Positions 49,560 through 60,840 of a DNA stretch of 64,000 bases are shown one piece after another. The DNA comes from Prinsepia uniflora. Taxonomy: Eukaryota; Streptophyta; Magnoliopsida; Rosales; Rosaceae. Numbering within the stretch: position 1 is the first letter of the stretch; the number at the start of each line of letters is the position of its first letter. The stretch covers positions 59,894,601 through 59,958,600 of the forward strand of contig CM064867.1 of NCBI GenBank assembly GCA_032719365.1, given 5' to 3'. The translations under genes were made by a program, and so were the position numbers. The notes below the pieces were generated by a model. The model was not told the origin of the DNA and did not search any database. It saw only the letters and a program-made list of their open reading frames with translations.

Positions 49560-49694
49560 CAACTTTACAAGTTAATTTCTTCCAATATACATATAGAACT
49601 AAGACTATGTTTCCACAATTTATAAGTGTGAAATTTATGCACAAGTATGATATTTACATTATGAACATATTTACACAAACGAAATCACACACAA

Positions 49695-50782
49695 GATTCT
49701 TAACTAGAAATTAAGGGTACCTAAGCATAATTATTGCTTGATTAATTAATTAGGGGAAAAATTGGGTTTTACTAATGTCCTACGTGATTAACTAATCTAA
49801 ATTAACCTAATCTATTGTTTACATGGTCAACTCATCTTTATCCTAGCTAATTCATAAATTATGCCAATTCCAAAATCAACGAAATTCCAAAACCTAAGTT
49901 TAATGAAATACATGTACAATATCTTAAGTATGTGCTCGGGAATACGCCTATACACTTTCAATGATCTAGGCTTGGGAATACGCCATATATCTAGTCAAGC
50001 TTTAAGTATAAACATTGCATGGAAGATTATTGAATTCAATACAAAATATAGATCCATAATAAAATTAATGATCAATTCAATAAACACGATATTCAAGTAC
50101 AACAAGAAAATTACGGGGTTAAGAGATTGAGTTACACTTCGAATCCTCGGGAATACGCCCTATAGATGCTAGGTGTTTTGACACTGTTGGTGAGACACTC
50201 AGGAATACGCCTTATATGTCAATGGAGGATGGTGAATTATGGAGGATGGTGTAGTTTATTTTTGTAAGAGAGATCTCGGTTTAAAAGAAAAGGGATAATT
50301 GGTTAAGCAGAGCTTTGGTATAAATAATAAGCGACCCATCATAAATAACCTAAGTCTCTCTGTTTATAGGAGAAAATTAATCCTCAAATAAATAGGAATT
50401 TACAATTTAAATTCTAAAAGTAAAAGGATTAAAATAATTAATAATGAAGTCCTTAAGGAATAAGGTTCCCTTTGGGAAAAAGGAAACAAATCCTAATTAA
50501 GAAAAAAAAAGTTTCCTATATAAAAAGGAAATAAATTCAAGCTTGAATTGGACGGGCGCTGAAATTCTGAGTGGTTTTTGGTGGTTTCCTTTGTTTCAAT
50601 CATAAGTTCTTAAATATAACTCCGATTGAGGTGATTCTTTCGCCTAAATTCTCATAATTTCGTGTTTTATCGAATTTTGCACATTTATCACAAAATATGT
50701 TATTTTCTCCTATTGTTTTGTATTTAAACATTAAAATATAAGTATAAAGGGTATAAAATGATGCTTAATTCAAGGCTTATCA
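49695..50782 (-). repeat. 5' LTR of element J
   Basis: It matches 45886-47217 with a roughly 300-bp deletion near 50550. Four GGAATACGCC-type motifs lie between about 49937 and 50215. The terminal TG is decayed on the 49695 side. I could not identify the primer site with confidence. Confidence 0.8.
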
Positions 50783-51257
50783 ATGATTCAAAGATAAAAG
50801 AATTTGATTGGTAGTGAAAATGATGATGTAATAATATTATGGCTGGTGAGAGTGAGTGATGTGAGGTGTGAGATTGAGTTGAGAGGAAGAAGGAGGAGAA
50901 AGCAGCTGTGCGTTGGCATTTGATGTGTTTAGAGATTTTCCTAGTAGAGGGTTTGCAGGGAAATGTTAATGATCTGTCGAGTAAAGTTCATGCACAAAAG
51001 TTTTTGCCCACCGCCAATTTAAGTCAACTCAAAATTCTGCCCGGCGAACCTAAATTCGACATTAATTCCTTTTTGCCTAGCGGATGGTTATGGCTCGCCG
51101 AGCAAAGCTGTCCACTTTTGCATGCCAACAATGGCGGCTTCCCACACGGATCTTGCCAGGCGAGCCTTTTTTGATTCGTCGGGAAAAGTACTTTTTAGCG
51201 GCGAAATTACCTTCGTGGGGCAAAATTTGGACGAGAAAGTCATATTTTCTTGTAATG
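50783..51257 (-). mobile_element. CACTA terminus 1 with GGCGA-type subterminal repeats
   Basis: On the minus strand the end reads CATTACAAGAAAATATG, one mismatch from a CACTA terminal repeat. Behind it (51000-51235) lie about six variants of a GGCGA/TCGCC motif, as expected for transposase-binding subterminal repeats. TTA at 51258-51260 may be the 3-bp duplication. This is probably the 5' end of the element carrying the TNP2 remnant, but the long gap filled by insertions leaves that open. Confidence 0.65.
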
Positions 51258-52264
51258 TTAACAATCATACTATAATATTATGTCAATTGGGGTCCTCCAA
51301 TCCTCCCTCATCATGTAAACATTGTAAACATAAAAAAATCAAAGAACTTATCCTCCCTCATTATGTAAACATTGTAAACATAGGAAAGAGTTTACTATGC
51401 AAACTAATCTAAGACTTTGTAGATGGAAAATATTTCTAGTGAAGAGTTGAAGCATATAGTTTAGATACATTTCTTTCTTTGTCAAACCTTCAAATTTTGA
51501 AACTCTATCACAATTTACTTTTATAAATTGAGAATTGCAAAATAAATTTATATTAACACACAATTTACTTTCTTCTTAGTTAGGGGATCGAAGGAGAAAC
51601 AATCATATGTGATAAACTTTAATAAAGTAACATTTAGGTGAAACATCTTAAAGTAACAATAATAATAAAAAAAAGACGTACAACACTTACATCTCGCCCC
51701 TAGTAATACCTCGACATATACCATTCTTCTACTTTATCGAACAATCCTTACACATTTACCATAATCAAAACTATCTATCTCTTAAATAATCATTTCAAGA
51801 TCTTCTTGGAAAAAATTCAACAACATTGAAGGCCGTTTAATAATTTATATGTACCATACAAATCAACGACATTGATAATAATGAATATCTTCATGGTGAA
51901 CTGCCCATTTAGTGTACGCATATGAATAGTTAAATGATCTCTAGTTAATTTGGTTGATTTTTTTTTATTTTTTTTGTAAATTATCTTGGCATGATAATTT
52001 AAAAGTTGAATGGTTCCCTTGTGATATATGTATTAGGAATATCCGATATGTCCCACATCTAGTTAGGGATTCAAAGTGATTTAGGTACATTTAAACTATT
52101 TATATATATATACATATTATACATTATGTGTGAAGTTTCGTGTTCAAACTCTCGTAAAGAGCAAGCTATCTACAAAGGATTAGGTCCAAAGACTACATAT
52201 TTTTACATCTATTTTTCACTCCTTTAAAGCTTTTGGATTTACTACCATATCAGTATCTTATTCA
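51258..52264. other. AT-rich DNA with a 50-bp duplication
   Basis: No gene seen. The 32-bp unit at 51301-51332 recurs at 51351-51382 with one difference. Near 52025-52110 a line of the type 'gatatgtcccacatctagttaggg' hints at a decayed retroelement end, but I cannot confirm it. Confidence 0.5.
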
Positions 52265-52636
52265 TTAGAAATGGCATGTAAATTTTTTCATTATTAAATC
52301 ACGTGAATTAACGTAATCAAGATCCATGGCTCGGGCCATCTTCCTTTTCCTCAGTCTGGAAAATTCTGGTATTTTGTTTAAATTCTTACCAAATAATTGT
52401 GTCCAAAACAAAAAAGGTCTGACATTTTTCCAGCTAACATGACCTGCTCGTGTATTGTAAACAGACTCTGTGTCTAGTAGGATGTCAGTGTGCATTAATA
52501 AAATTATTGGACACAAATAATTGTGTCCTTTTTAAAGTGAAAACAAATATTTCATATTTTTTTTATTAATTATTAAAGAACACAAAAAAATATGTGACTA
52601 AGAAATCTGTGTCTAATCGCCAGTTTTCTTGTAGTG
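52265..52636 (-). mobile_element. CACTA terminus 2 with GACACA subterminal motifs
   Basis: The minus strand starts CACTACAAGAAAACTGGCG at 52636, a clean CACTA terminal repeat. Subterminal motifs are TAGACACAG (twice) and the dyad GGACACAAATAATTGTGTCC at about 52509. The opposite end is not found, so the element is truncated or extends under other insertions. Confidence 0.75.
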
Positions 52637-53161
52637 CAAATATGATTAGCATGTTTCAGCCACGATTTCTTCAAATGCCTTTGATTTGGTTTTTTTTTTG
52701 TTCGTTATTTTTTTTGACTTAATGATTTTGTTACTTTAAGCATTGATCATTGGCAAGGATATTATTACTACCATCCCGACCAACTTTAATGGTAGACTTT
52801 TGGTAGACTTATGGATGCAATTGTAATTCTAAGAGCACAAATTCAATGACCTAGAATCCTCTAGGGATCTAAAAAGGTCCCTACCATGAGGATCATTGTA
52901 TTTTCGTCGTTTAATTAGATCTAGCGGTCAGAAATTGATTTGAATTGTTCTCTTATTTTCAATGTAGCCAATGTATCCGGTCAAGAAACAATCTACATAC
53001 ATTGATCCTCATGATGGTGATTTTTCCAGATCCCTCGAGGATCGTTACCCAAATCCAATGTAAAAGTAATAAGTGTGAAAATATGAATTCTTTGACTCTT
53101 AGACACATGTATATAGACGGGCCAAAGTGTCATTTTTTAAAGAATTTATAAGAGTATTTAC
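52637..53161. other. Unassigned DNA between CACTA termini, with a MITE-like repeat
   Basis: No gene seen. Apart from the MITE-like repeat it looks single-copy by eye and may be the oldest host DNA in the window. Confidence 0.5.
52854..53044. mobile_element. MITE-like inverted repeat
   Basis: Arms 52854-52896 and 53002-53044 are imperfect reverse complements (AATCCTCTAGGGATCT ... ATGAGGATCA against TGATCCTCAT ... AGATCCCTCGAGGATC). Together they make a roughly 190-bp hairpin-forming unit with no coding capacity. No clear target duplication was seen, so the superfamily is open. Confidence 0.65.
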
Positions 53162-53997
53162 CACTATAAGAAAACATGAATTCAGCAACAATATTAAGTT
53201 GTTTCTGAAAGTCATAAGTCGTAGAATAAAATTATAGGCAACAAAAAAAATTCGTTACCAGCGTCGTTGCCTGTTCACTGTGGTATTATGTAATAGGCAA
53301 CAAAATTTCGAAGTTGTTGTGAAACGAAAATGCAAGGATGTTACAAGTCGTTGCTTATCATCTTAGTAAAGAATCGCTCAGGTCGTTGAGAAACGGAAAG
53401 GCAATAACAAGTTGCCAATATTTTTAGGCAAGAACTGGTCAGGTTGTTGCTCACAATATTTAACAACAATGTAAGTTGTTTCAGATCGAAAAAACAAGGG
53501 AAAAATGAGCCGTTGTCATTGTATATTGGAAATAACATTCAAAGTAGTTGGTAGTAATCTTTGCCAGCAACCTCCTTGTCATTGTTCAAGGAAGAGTCAA
53601 ATTAATATTGTTATGGTGGAAGCTAACAATAAAGTGGAACATTTAAATTAATGAAACACAAATCCATAACATAACCAAAGACAATCTTCATATTCATTAA
53701 GTTTTCAACCAGGTTAGATTACATCAAAAAAGCCATTGTAGTTGTAAGCATAAAATGTTCATACCTATTTTTACCTATACAGAGTAATTAAAAAAAAACA
53801 TTATATATGGGTGCCAATGCCTAAGGTAGGTGTTAACTAAAATAAACACTTGTCCTATTTCATAGAAACAAAAAACATTCAAGGGTTTAGCAAAAACAAA
53901 GTCATAATGAATCCAGTGGAGTGCCTTCAAGGCCCTCTTCAATTATCTGAACTTCTGATTCAAATGGAAAATCTTTAGAATCAAGTGGAGTGCCTTC
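53162..53997 (+). mobile_element. CACTA terminus 3 with GTTGC/GCAAC subterminal array
   Basis: It starts CACTATAAGAAAACATG at 53162. From 53185 to 53575 the motif GTTGC or GCAAC and close variants recurs in both orientations about ten times, the usual look of CACTA subterminal DNA. Beyond 53600 the sequence is AT-rich with a duplicated 'aagtggagtgccttc' line (53919 and 53982). It is cut at about 53998 by the remains of element K. Confidence 0.72.
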
Positions 53998-54161
53998 TTG
54001 TCTGACATTGTTGAACCCTTCATACTTATGTATGAACTTATTTATCGTGATTTATTAATGTTGAACCGATTACGGGAAATTTGGTATTTTGGGGTTGCGT
54101 GTCAGACAGGAACATGGGACATCCCCAAATGGCCTCAGGAGGATCGGGATGAGTCTTGTCA
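53998..54161 (+). repeat. 3' stub of element K's 5' LTR
   Basis: Only the last 160 bp remain: the 'gtctgacattg' line, 'gtgtcagacaggaacatggg', and GATGAGTCTTGTCA at the end. The rest was lost by deletion or lies under the CACTA junction. Confidence 0.75.
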
Positions 54162-54164
54162 ACT

Positions 54165-54177
54165 TGGTATTAGAGCA
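54165..54177 (+). promoter_or_regulatory. Primer binding site of element K
   Basis: TGGTATTAGAGCA, three bases after the LTR end; one change from the tRNA-Met complement. Confidence 0.85.
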
Positions 54178-54275
54178 CTAGGTTAACGGTTAGCTTGCTA
54201 GGATAGTTGTCAGTACTTTGTACAATCGACGTTTTAGATATTGTTTATCTAATGCATGCCTATTAACAGTTGGTT

Positions 54276-55762
54276 ATGCCTCCAAGATGCAATCCTCAAG
54301 CATGGACTGAGGTAGAATTAGCGAGGGAAATGGAATGCGCTAGCATTGAAAGAGCTCAACGATTGGGAGCTACACCATTCAGCGGGGGATCTGACCCTGA
54401 GGAAGTACAATTGTGGATCGCTAAGTGGGAAAGGATTTTCACGGTGATGCATTGTCTACTGGAGGAACGAGTGGCTTTGGCTACCTTCTTACTTGAAAGC
54501 GGGGCCTACCAGTGGTGGTATGGCCTGGAGATGTAAGGAGGGACCGTTGACACCACTACTTGGGAGGTCTTCATGGCGAGATTTCTGGACTAGTACTACC
54601 CGCGATCTTTTCGTGATGCTCGTGAGGCGGAGTTCCTGGGGCTCGAGGAGGGGAGCATGACAGTGGCTGAGTATGAGCTGACATTCTTAAGGTTATCCCG
54701 ATTTGTTGTAGCCTTTGTGAGCACTGAGGAGGCAAGTATCGACGATTCGAGTTGGGACTCAAGGGAGATATCAGGGCGATCGTGACAGCCAACAACTACA
54801 CCATCCCGAGGGACATGACCGATGCAGCAGTGCGTGTCGAGGCCAGTCTACCAGCATAGCAACAACATCAGACTTCTAGCGAGGCATGACGTCGGGATCG
54901 TCCATACTTTGGACCCACGGGCCATCGGGGCTCGAAGGGAGGACACTATGAGGGGGCTTCATCTTCTTCACATGGTCGAGGACGGTTTGGTTGGTACGGG
55001 AGTCCTCATAGATTTGGATCGAGGCCTATTTATGGCTGCAGCAGTCATCTAGGAGCGGTACTTCCAGTGGATCTTCTGACTGGCAGAGGACACTTACCTG
55101 CTTTGCCTGTGGAGGATCAGGCCATTATGCTTGTGATTGCCCATCTCTGGCTGGGGGCAACAATGCGGGAGGCAACAATGTAGTTCAGAGTTTGTCTTCT
55201 AACACTACCGGAGGCAAAGGACAGGACGAAGCTCGATGTGATGATCATGTAGCACGTGAACGTGGACATACTTCTCCAACTCGAGCTCGAGTGTTTGTGG
55301 TGACCGGGCAACAAGCTAGGGGAGCTCCAGGTGTTGTCACATGTACTCTTAATATATCCAATCGTGCTGTTCCTGTTTTTATGGATGCCAGAGCTACGCA
55401 TTCTTTTATTTCGGGGAGTTGTGCGGGCATGTTAGATTGTGGGATATCGGCGTTAGAGAGTGAGATGGGTGTGGCAACACATATAGTTGTTGTGTACGTG
55501 GTGAACCAAGTATTGCAGAGAAGTCCAGTGAGAGTGGAGGATGTAGATTTACCGGTTGATCTGATTATTATGGAAATACATGATTTCGACGTCATCTTAG
55601 GGATGGATTGGTTATTGAAGCATGGTTCACTCATCGACTGTTGCAGTAAGCAAGTAATCCTACGGAGTCCGGGTTTGCCGAAGGTTACTTTTCAGGGAGA
55701 GCGTGACGGTTCGCCACCTGAAGTAATTTCCTCACTTACCACTACAAAGCTACTACGGAAGG
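54276..55762 (+). pseudogene. Element K gag and protease, broken and interrupted
   Basis: ATG 54276 begins MPPRCNPQAW. The capsid region follows element A closely: ECASIERAQRLGATPFSGG, WERIFTVMHCLLEERVAL and YQWWYGLEM. Breaks are TAA 54534-54536, TAG near 54591, a one-base deletion near 54734 and a TAG near 54857. The zinc knuckle CFACGGSGHYACDC is at 55099-55140. The protease active site reads DARATHSF (near 55384) where the family has DSG. FDVILGMDWL follows near 55587. The frame runs to TTKLLRKV at 55762 and is cut by element L. K is less decayed than C and more than A. Confidence 0.92.
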
Positions 55763-58299
55763 TGAGACAACCCATCCTAATCCCCCCGGGATTATCTCAT
55801 GGTCAGACCAGGGATAACTCATACCTTAGCCCGTTCGGGGCTTCCAGAGCTCGCTAGGATCGGTGGACGAGTGCGATGTCATGGTCTTTGCTACAGCCCA
55901 CATCCGTGATCAACCTGAAGGGCATTAAAACCATTTAAAAACTGTGAGTGGATGAAAATCAATAGTTAATAAAAACACATTTCATAAAGATATTTATGCC
56001 CTTCACTAAAAATTATGCATACATCTGAAAACCAGTAGTCAAACCATTTACACAATTAAAACCTTAGGGTCTTAGCCCAAAAACCGTACATAAAAACCAA
56101 GTGTGGGAACTCGGCCCAAAACTATAGAATATCAAAATCTGTAAATCCAGAACCAAGTGGGCCACTGTCCAAATCCATACCACAAATCCATAAACACCAA
56201 AATACCATTTCAAAAATCCAATAATCCATATTTACCACATAAACATCCTTGGCATCCTAGATACCTAGCGTCCCAAACGCTTGACGTCCCAAACGTCATA
56301 TCTCACGGTATAAGCAACGCGTGCTGCCCGAGGTCTCTCCAGGTCCATATCTCTGACAGCCCAGATGTCTGACATCTCAAACATCTAATCATCGCAATCC
56401 TGCTCACAATGCATCGTGACTTCCCCAGTGTCCCAGACACCTAGAGGAGACCATCCACAGATCCTCGTATAAAAATGGTATATGGAAAACAGTTTAATAA
56501 AGCCATTTCAAAACATCTCAAATGGCCCTTCCCGGAACTTCCATAAAACCATCACAAATCCATAGGTACAAAATCATTTAAGGTCCCCGACCCGAAATCA
56601 CGTTTATGAAACATAGGGTCCCAGACCCGAATCACATTTATAAAACACAATTGGGGCTCATGCCCGATTTCATAAACCAACTGGGCCCCCGGCCCGATTA
56701 CAAAACTCAAAGGGGTCTCAGTCCGATCTCATCATTCCAAAACTAAAACAAGTTCATCAAACTATCAATGAAACCACAAGCACGTCAAACTACAGTAAAA
56801 CCATAAACCTCAAACTATGTGCAAATACGTGATTACCTAGAAATACGTGCAACCATGTAAATCACCAATGCCACAATCATCACTATAGAAATCACATATA
56901 CAAAACATATAAAATAGTTACGCATGCATCACAGTTTAGAAAACATTGTCCACTCACAGACCGTCCTACGCTCCTGCCTCGATACGCGTGCCATAAGCCC
57001 TTCCGAGCCATACCCCCTATCACCGGGACTTCCAAACCTGTCCAAACCATACTACAGGGTTACTAGCTACCTCATTAACCCTTCATTAAAGCCTCGTAAT
57101 TTTTCTGAATTTTTAAACGTATTTTACATAGGCTTTAAACCTTTGAACACCCAAAACTATATCGAAACGATGTCCGATCGACACGAAATTAGTCCCAAAA
57201 TGTTCGTTACATTGAATAGATGATTTCACATGTTGAAAACTTTCCCAAAATACCCCCCACGGGCCTCCATGCGCCGTCCAAAGGCGCTGCGCATTGGCCT
57301 CACGTGCTTGGTCACTGTGCATCTTTAACCTCCAGCCAACCGGTCCCGATCGGTTCGACTGTGCAGCTGGTCCAACTAGACCGGTGTGACCGGTTTGGGC
57401 CAATTTCAACCCTTTCTTCAACCCGTTTCCACTCCAATTTTCTCCTAAACCATCCTCTAATCATTCCTAATCGATCCATGAATTCAAAATATGAAAACCA
57501 AGTCCGAAAACCATACCTTCAATTTGATTCTTGAACCGGCTGTCCATTCCCTGCCCTGTTTCCGAGATTCCGCCCACCGTTGGCCACCATTTCAAGTCCG
57601 TTAGGCCCCTTTCAACCTCCAAAACACTTTCCCATCAATAAAACCATTCCAAAAACACCCAAAACCCAACTTCCAAATTTGACAACCAAGACTTACCTTT
57701 CATGGCTTCTCCGGCCACCATCCACGACAGCTCAACCATGGCCACCATCTTCATCGTCTCACCTTCCTCTCTCTCTCTCTCTCTCTCTTTCATTCACACA
57801 CCAAGCAAAGATAATGGAAATTGAAAGGCCATGGGAATGGGTTTTGCACGGTCACTGGTTGGAAGAAAATAAAGTGATCAATCGAGGGGAAAATAAAAGC
57901 ATCCCACTGTGTGGGGGAATGGGCCAATTAGATGGGTGACACTTGTCACTCATCGGGTGTTTCCTTCTAGAACCTTCCCTAATCAAAACCTGCCACTTGT
58001 CCTCTTTCTCGATTTTTGTGCAATAGTACCGCTTTCTGTTTTAGACCCGTAACTTCTCCGCCGAACCTCCGATTTCGACGTACCGATTGTCTACGGAATC
58101 GTGACGTCCCAATCTACATCACGGTCATCGGTCCTCGTACGTTTGGCTCCTTGAGTCAAAATTCAACATTTGCCCAATTTTAAGGGTAAAATAGTCATTT
58201 TGCACCGTCTTTCCGAATTCATTCAACTAATTTACTATTAGTCATCCTAAACCATAATTAATTAATATTTAATCCCGATATTCGGGACGAGTAGTTACA
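55763..58299 (-). repeat. 3' LTR of element L
   Basis: It begins TGAGACAACCCATCC on the left and ends GGACGAGTAGTTACA on the right. GTGAGTGGAT (55944-55953) and GTCCACTCAC (56948-56957) bracket GGGCC/GGGACC-type dyads (56060-56730). RY motifs lie near 56010 (ATGCATAC) and 56922. A CT run is at 57768-57790. All open frames are LTR artefacts. Confidence 0.88.
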
Positions 58300-58315
58300 A
58301 CCTTCCTCCCTTAAA
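58300..58315 (-). promoter_or_regulatory. Polypurine tract of element L
   Basis: Minus-strand TTTAAGGGAGGAAGGT, directly next to the 3' LTR. Confidence 0.85.
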
Positions 58316-58915
58316 TAATTTCGTCCTCGAAATTCCAACTATCCCGATTCCACATCCACTTTGTGGAAAGAAAATTTGACCTCACATCATGTGTACACTT
58401 GTACACCCACTAACCAGAACAATACTTGTCTGCACCCAGACGTTCCATCATGCACTCACGTCGCATCATCTACACTCGACCACTTCGAGTGAAATTGATC
58501 ACACATTTCGAGCTAATACCCGACAATTCTACCATTACGCTGACACATTCAGCTGACTCATTCAACTTGACAGCTCCCCTCAATTACCAATCCACCCTGA
58601 CATCTGCTCCCACTGGGAGTCACCAACTCTCCCTCATCAATCCACGCTGTCACACCCAGCCAAACTGTCATCACTTGGTAGTAGCGAATCAATCCGAGAT
58701 TTCTCCCACAACGAGAGTTACCAAATCTCACAATTTCTCCGTATTTCCTGAAATTTACCATCTCAACATCACACATCCTATAACGTCGCACTCAGTAGGC
58801 ACTCATGGCTCCAAGGTCACAATTCGAATCACCGACACACCATGACTCACTCCAGAGTCACACCAAGGGTACCTCGAACCAAGTCTCCCTCAATATAGTG
58901 TAAGATCAACGACAA

Positions 58916-58963
58916 GATTTCACCTCGCAGGGCAAGCTCAAACCTGCGACATTTATCGGCCTC
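58916..58963 (-). pseudogene. gag scrap in element L
   Basis: EADKCRRFELALRGEI on the minus strand aligns with EAEKCRRFELGLWGEI of element A's gag. It adjoins the part of gag kept in E (EIRAIVMAESYATLRE), so the common ancestor kept at least the CRRFELG-to-AAVRVE region. Confidence 0.8.
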
Positions 58964-60204
58964 AGCGTCCACATCCATCAACTCCACCGTGTGTAACTGG
59001 ACCCCATTGAATACCTGCCCAGCAATGATACACATCCCAACTCTAGGGTTCCACTAGCCATCCATGGCTCTGAGCACCTGCTCATACAATCACCGAACCC
59101 ATCAGAATCACTCTGGACCAACGCACAATATTCAATGTCTAGTTCACGTCCTTAACCAATCCAATGACATCAGAACTAAGCCGACTACCAACACGTTCAA
59201 CCACACACCACTGGTACATTCTATATATCGTCACCAGGCACCACTCAGGCCCGTCCATTATCGATCCTCACACAACGTACCCTATACGTACTTCCATCCA
59301 CCAACCAGCCTACTACACAACTCGTAGCTAAACACGCTTCAATTTTGGAGTCCATCTGTCCAGTCCAGTACTAGACAGATCGAATACTCCAACTCATCAT
59401 CCAACACGAGTCCCATGGTCACCCGACCAGCATCACAACGGCTACTCTCAATCATGTAATCCAACATGTACCAATCCGACTAATGCCCTCCAAGGAATAC
59501 CCATTCATGCTAAATGGGCATCCAATCTCACCCACGTCTACCGAGATGCACTAATACCGAACCTATCGGTTACTAGATCAAACGATTACCATACTATATT
59601 CAATTGACTTTGAAAGGAAGCCAATCCCATCGTTCACATAGTCAAATACCGAAGACAATTCGTATACCCCTAACTCATTCAACTACCATCTCAACTTCAA
59701 AAAGAAGTCGATCCAACATTCCCATATCCAACCTCTGTCTTGTCATCTCACTAACTATTCCAAAAGGTTCCTCAACTGTCCCACAAAACAATTTTCCTCA
59801 GCTCTTAGCTTAGCATAATCATTAAGGCGAGGTCTGCCAGCACGGGCATGACATCACGATCCACGCCATCCTGATCCACCACCTAACCTGATCATCCAGA
59901 TCACGATCTAGATCACAATCCAGATCCATGACAACATTACCCGATCATTAACATCACAATCCTCGATCATCACAACGCCCTATATCCTCAACATCACGAT
60001 CTGGATCCACCTAGGATCCACACATGCACACTCCGCTAACGACCAGATTTCAAGTCATAGGGTCTTACACCCTCATCGCATCTGCACCCTACCGAATCGC
60101 TCCTCAACCATTCTCCCATCTAAACCGATCAGTCAATGACGGAACAAGTCTAGACTGTGGGTCCTCTTTAATTACCTCGTATCGATCCTTGTCATAGCAC
60201 CTAG

Positions 60205-60840
60205 GGAAAATCAAGGATGATCCAAGACGATGACATCAAAATTCATCCTGCGTGAGTGAAACACAAACTCACTGCACTCACCACACCATATTATCCAAAA
60301 TCGTCCGCTACCAAGTGGAAAACGAGAAATCAAGTTCACCTAACTTCGAAATATCCAACTTCTCCTAATGACCCAAGACAAATCATGGGTCCACCAACTA
60401 ATACACGATTAACGTACTAGTGACAACAACATCATTTGCCATGGGCAGAAAATGAGAATTCACCCTCAGTGACTTTGAAATATCCACCACCAATGATGAA
60501 TCAAGGATTCCTCTCGTCGCCTCAATCACAACCTCGCTCGATTCTGAAGTTCCAACCATGTTTGAAATAGATATGTTTCCAACGAGATGTCAAGTCCAAC
60601 CAATAGACTTCCCAAATCCTCAACTTACTCAGACAACCACGTGTCCGCAACCAATCTATCACCCAGACCACCTGTCCGTTTATACCGTTTATGTACATCG
60701 AAAAGGATGTAATTCGTTACTATTTTGTTCTCACATCTCAGCCTTTACATGCTCAATTCTCAGGTCTCCATGTTATTCACAATCACACAATCTCACATCG
60801 ACACTACCATTGATTCTTTTCGGCTTCTTCCAATTTTAAC
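60205..60840 (-). pseudogene. BMT5-like remnants in element L
   Basis: On the minus strand, a line matching E's 'ttggaagaagccgaagagaatcaatgg' (60807-60837) leads the region. SNMVGTSESSEV (60535-60564), VTEGEFSFSAHG (60438-60473) and a LGELDFSFST string (60312-60345) then correspond to E's SNMVATSLDSE and GDFSFS pieces. MNFDVIVLDHP (60211-60244) is shared with E near 29500. The first GEGDFSFS segment of E is absent. The strings are more decayed than in E; identification rests on the alignment to E. Confidence 0.6.

Larger units (their letters stand above)
45886..50782 (-). mobile_element. Element J: deleted Athila/Tat-like Ty3/gypsy element
   Basis: Direct repeats of 1.3 kb (45886-47217) and 1.1 kb (49695-50782) flank 2.5 kb. 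On the minus strand the LTR starts TGATAAGCCTTGAATT, and the left copy ends AAGAACA. A GTGTGTGGGTATT tract beside the left LTR could be the polypurine tract. An integrase tail and the post-integrase GGCAACCCAA line lie close to the 5' LTR, so gag and nearly all of pol are deleted while the long 3' non-coding region is kept. The flanks GGGAT and ATGAT match only partly. Confidence 0.8.

Noticed and set aside
57580..57939. 119-codon plus-strand frame with Pro/Ser-rich start
   Set aside because: It is inside the 3' LTR of element L, antisense to the element, and spans a CT microsatellite.
58426..58845. 139-codon plus-strand frame
   Set aside because: Antisense to the body of element L, no domain seen; the family relation to E explains the sequence.
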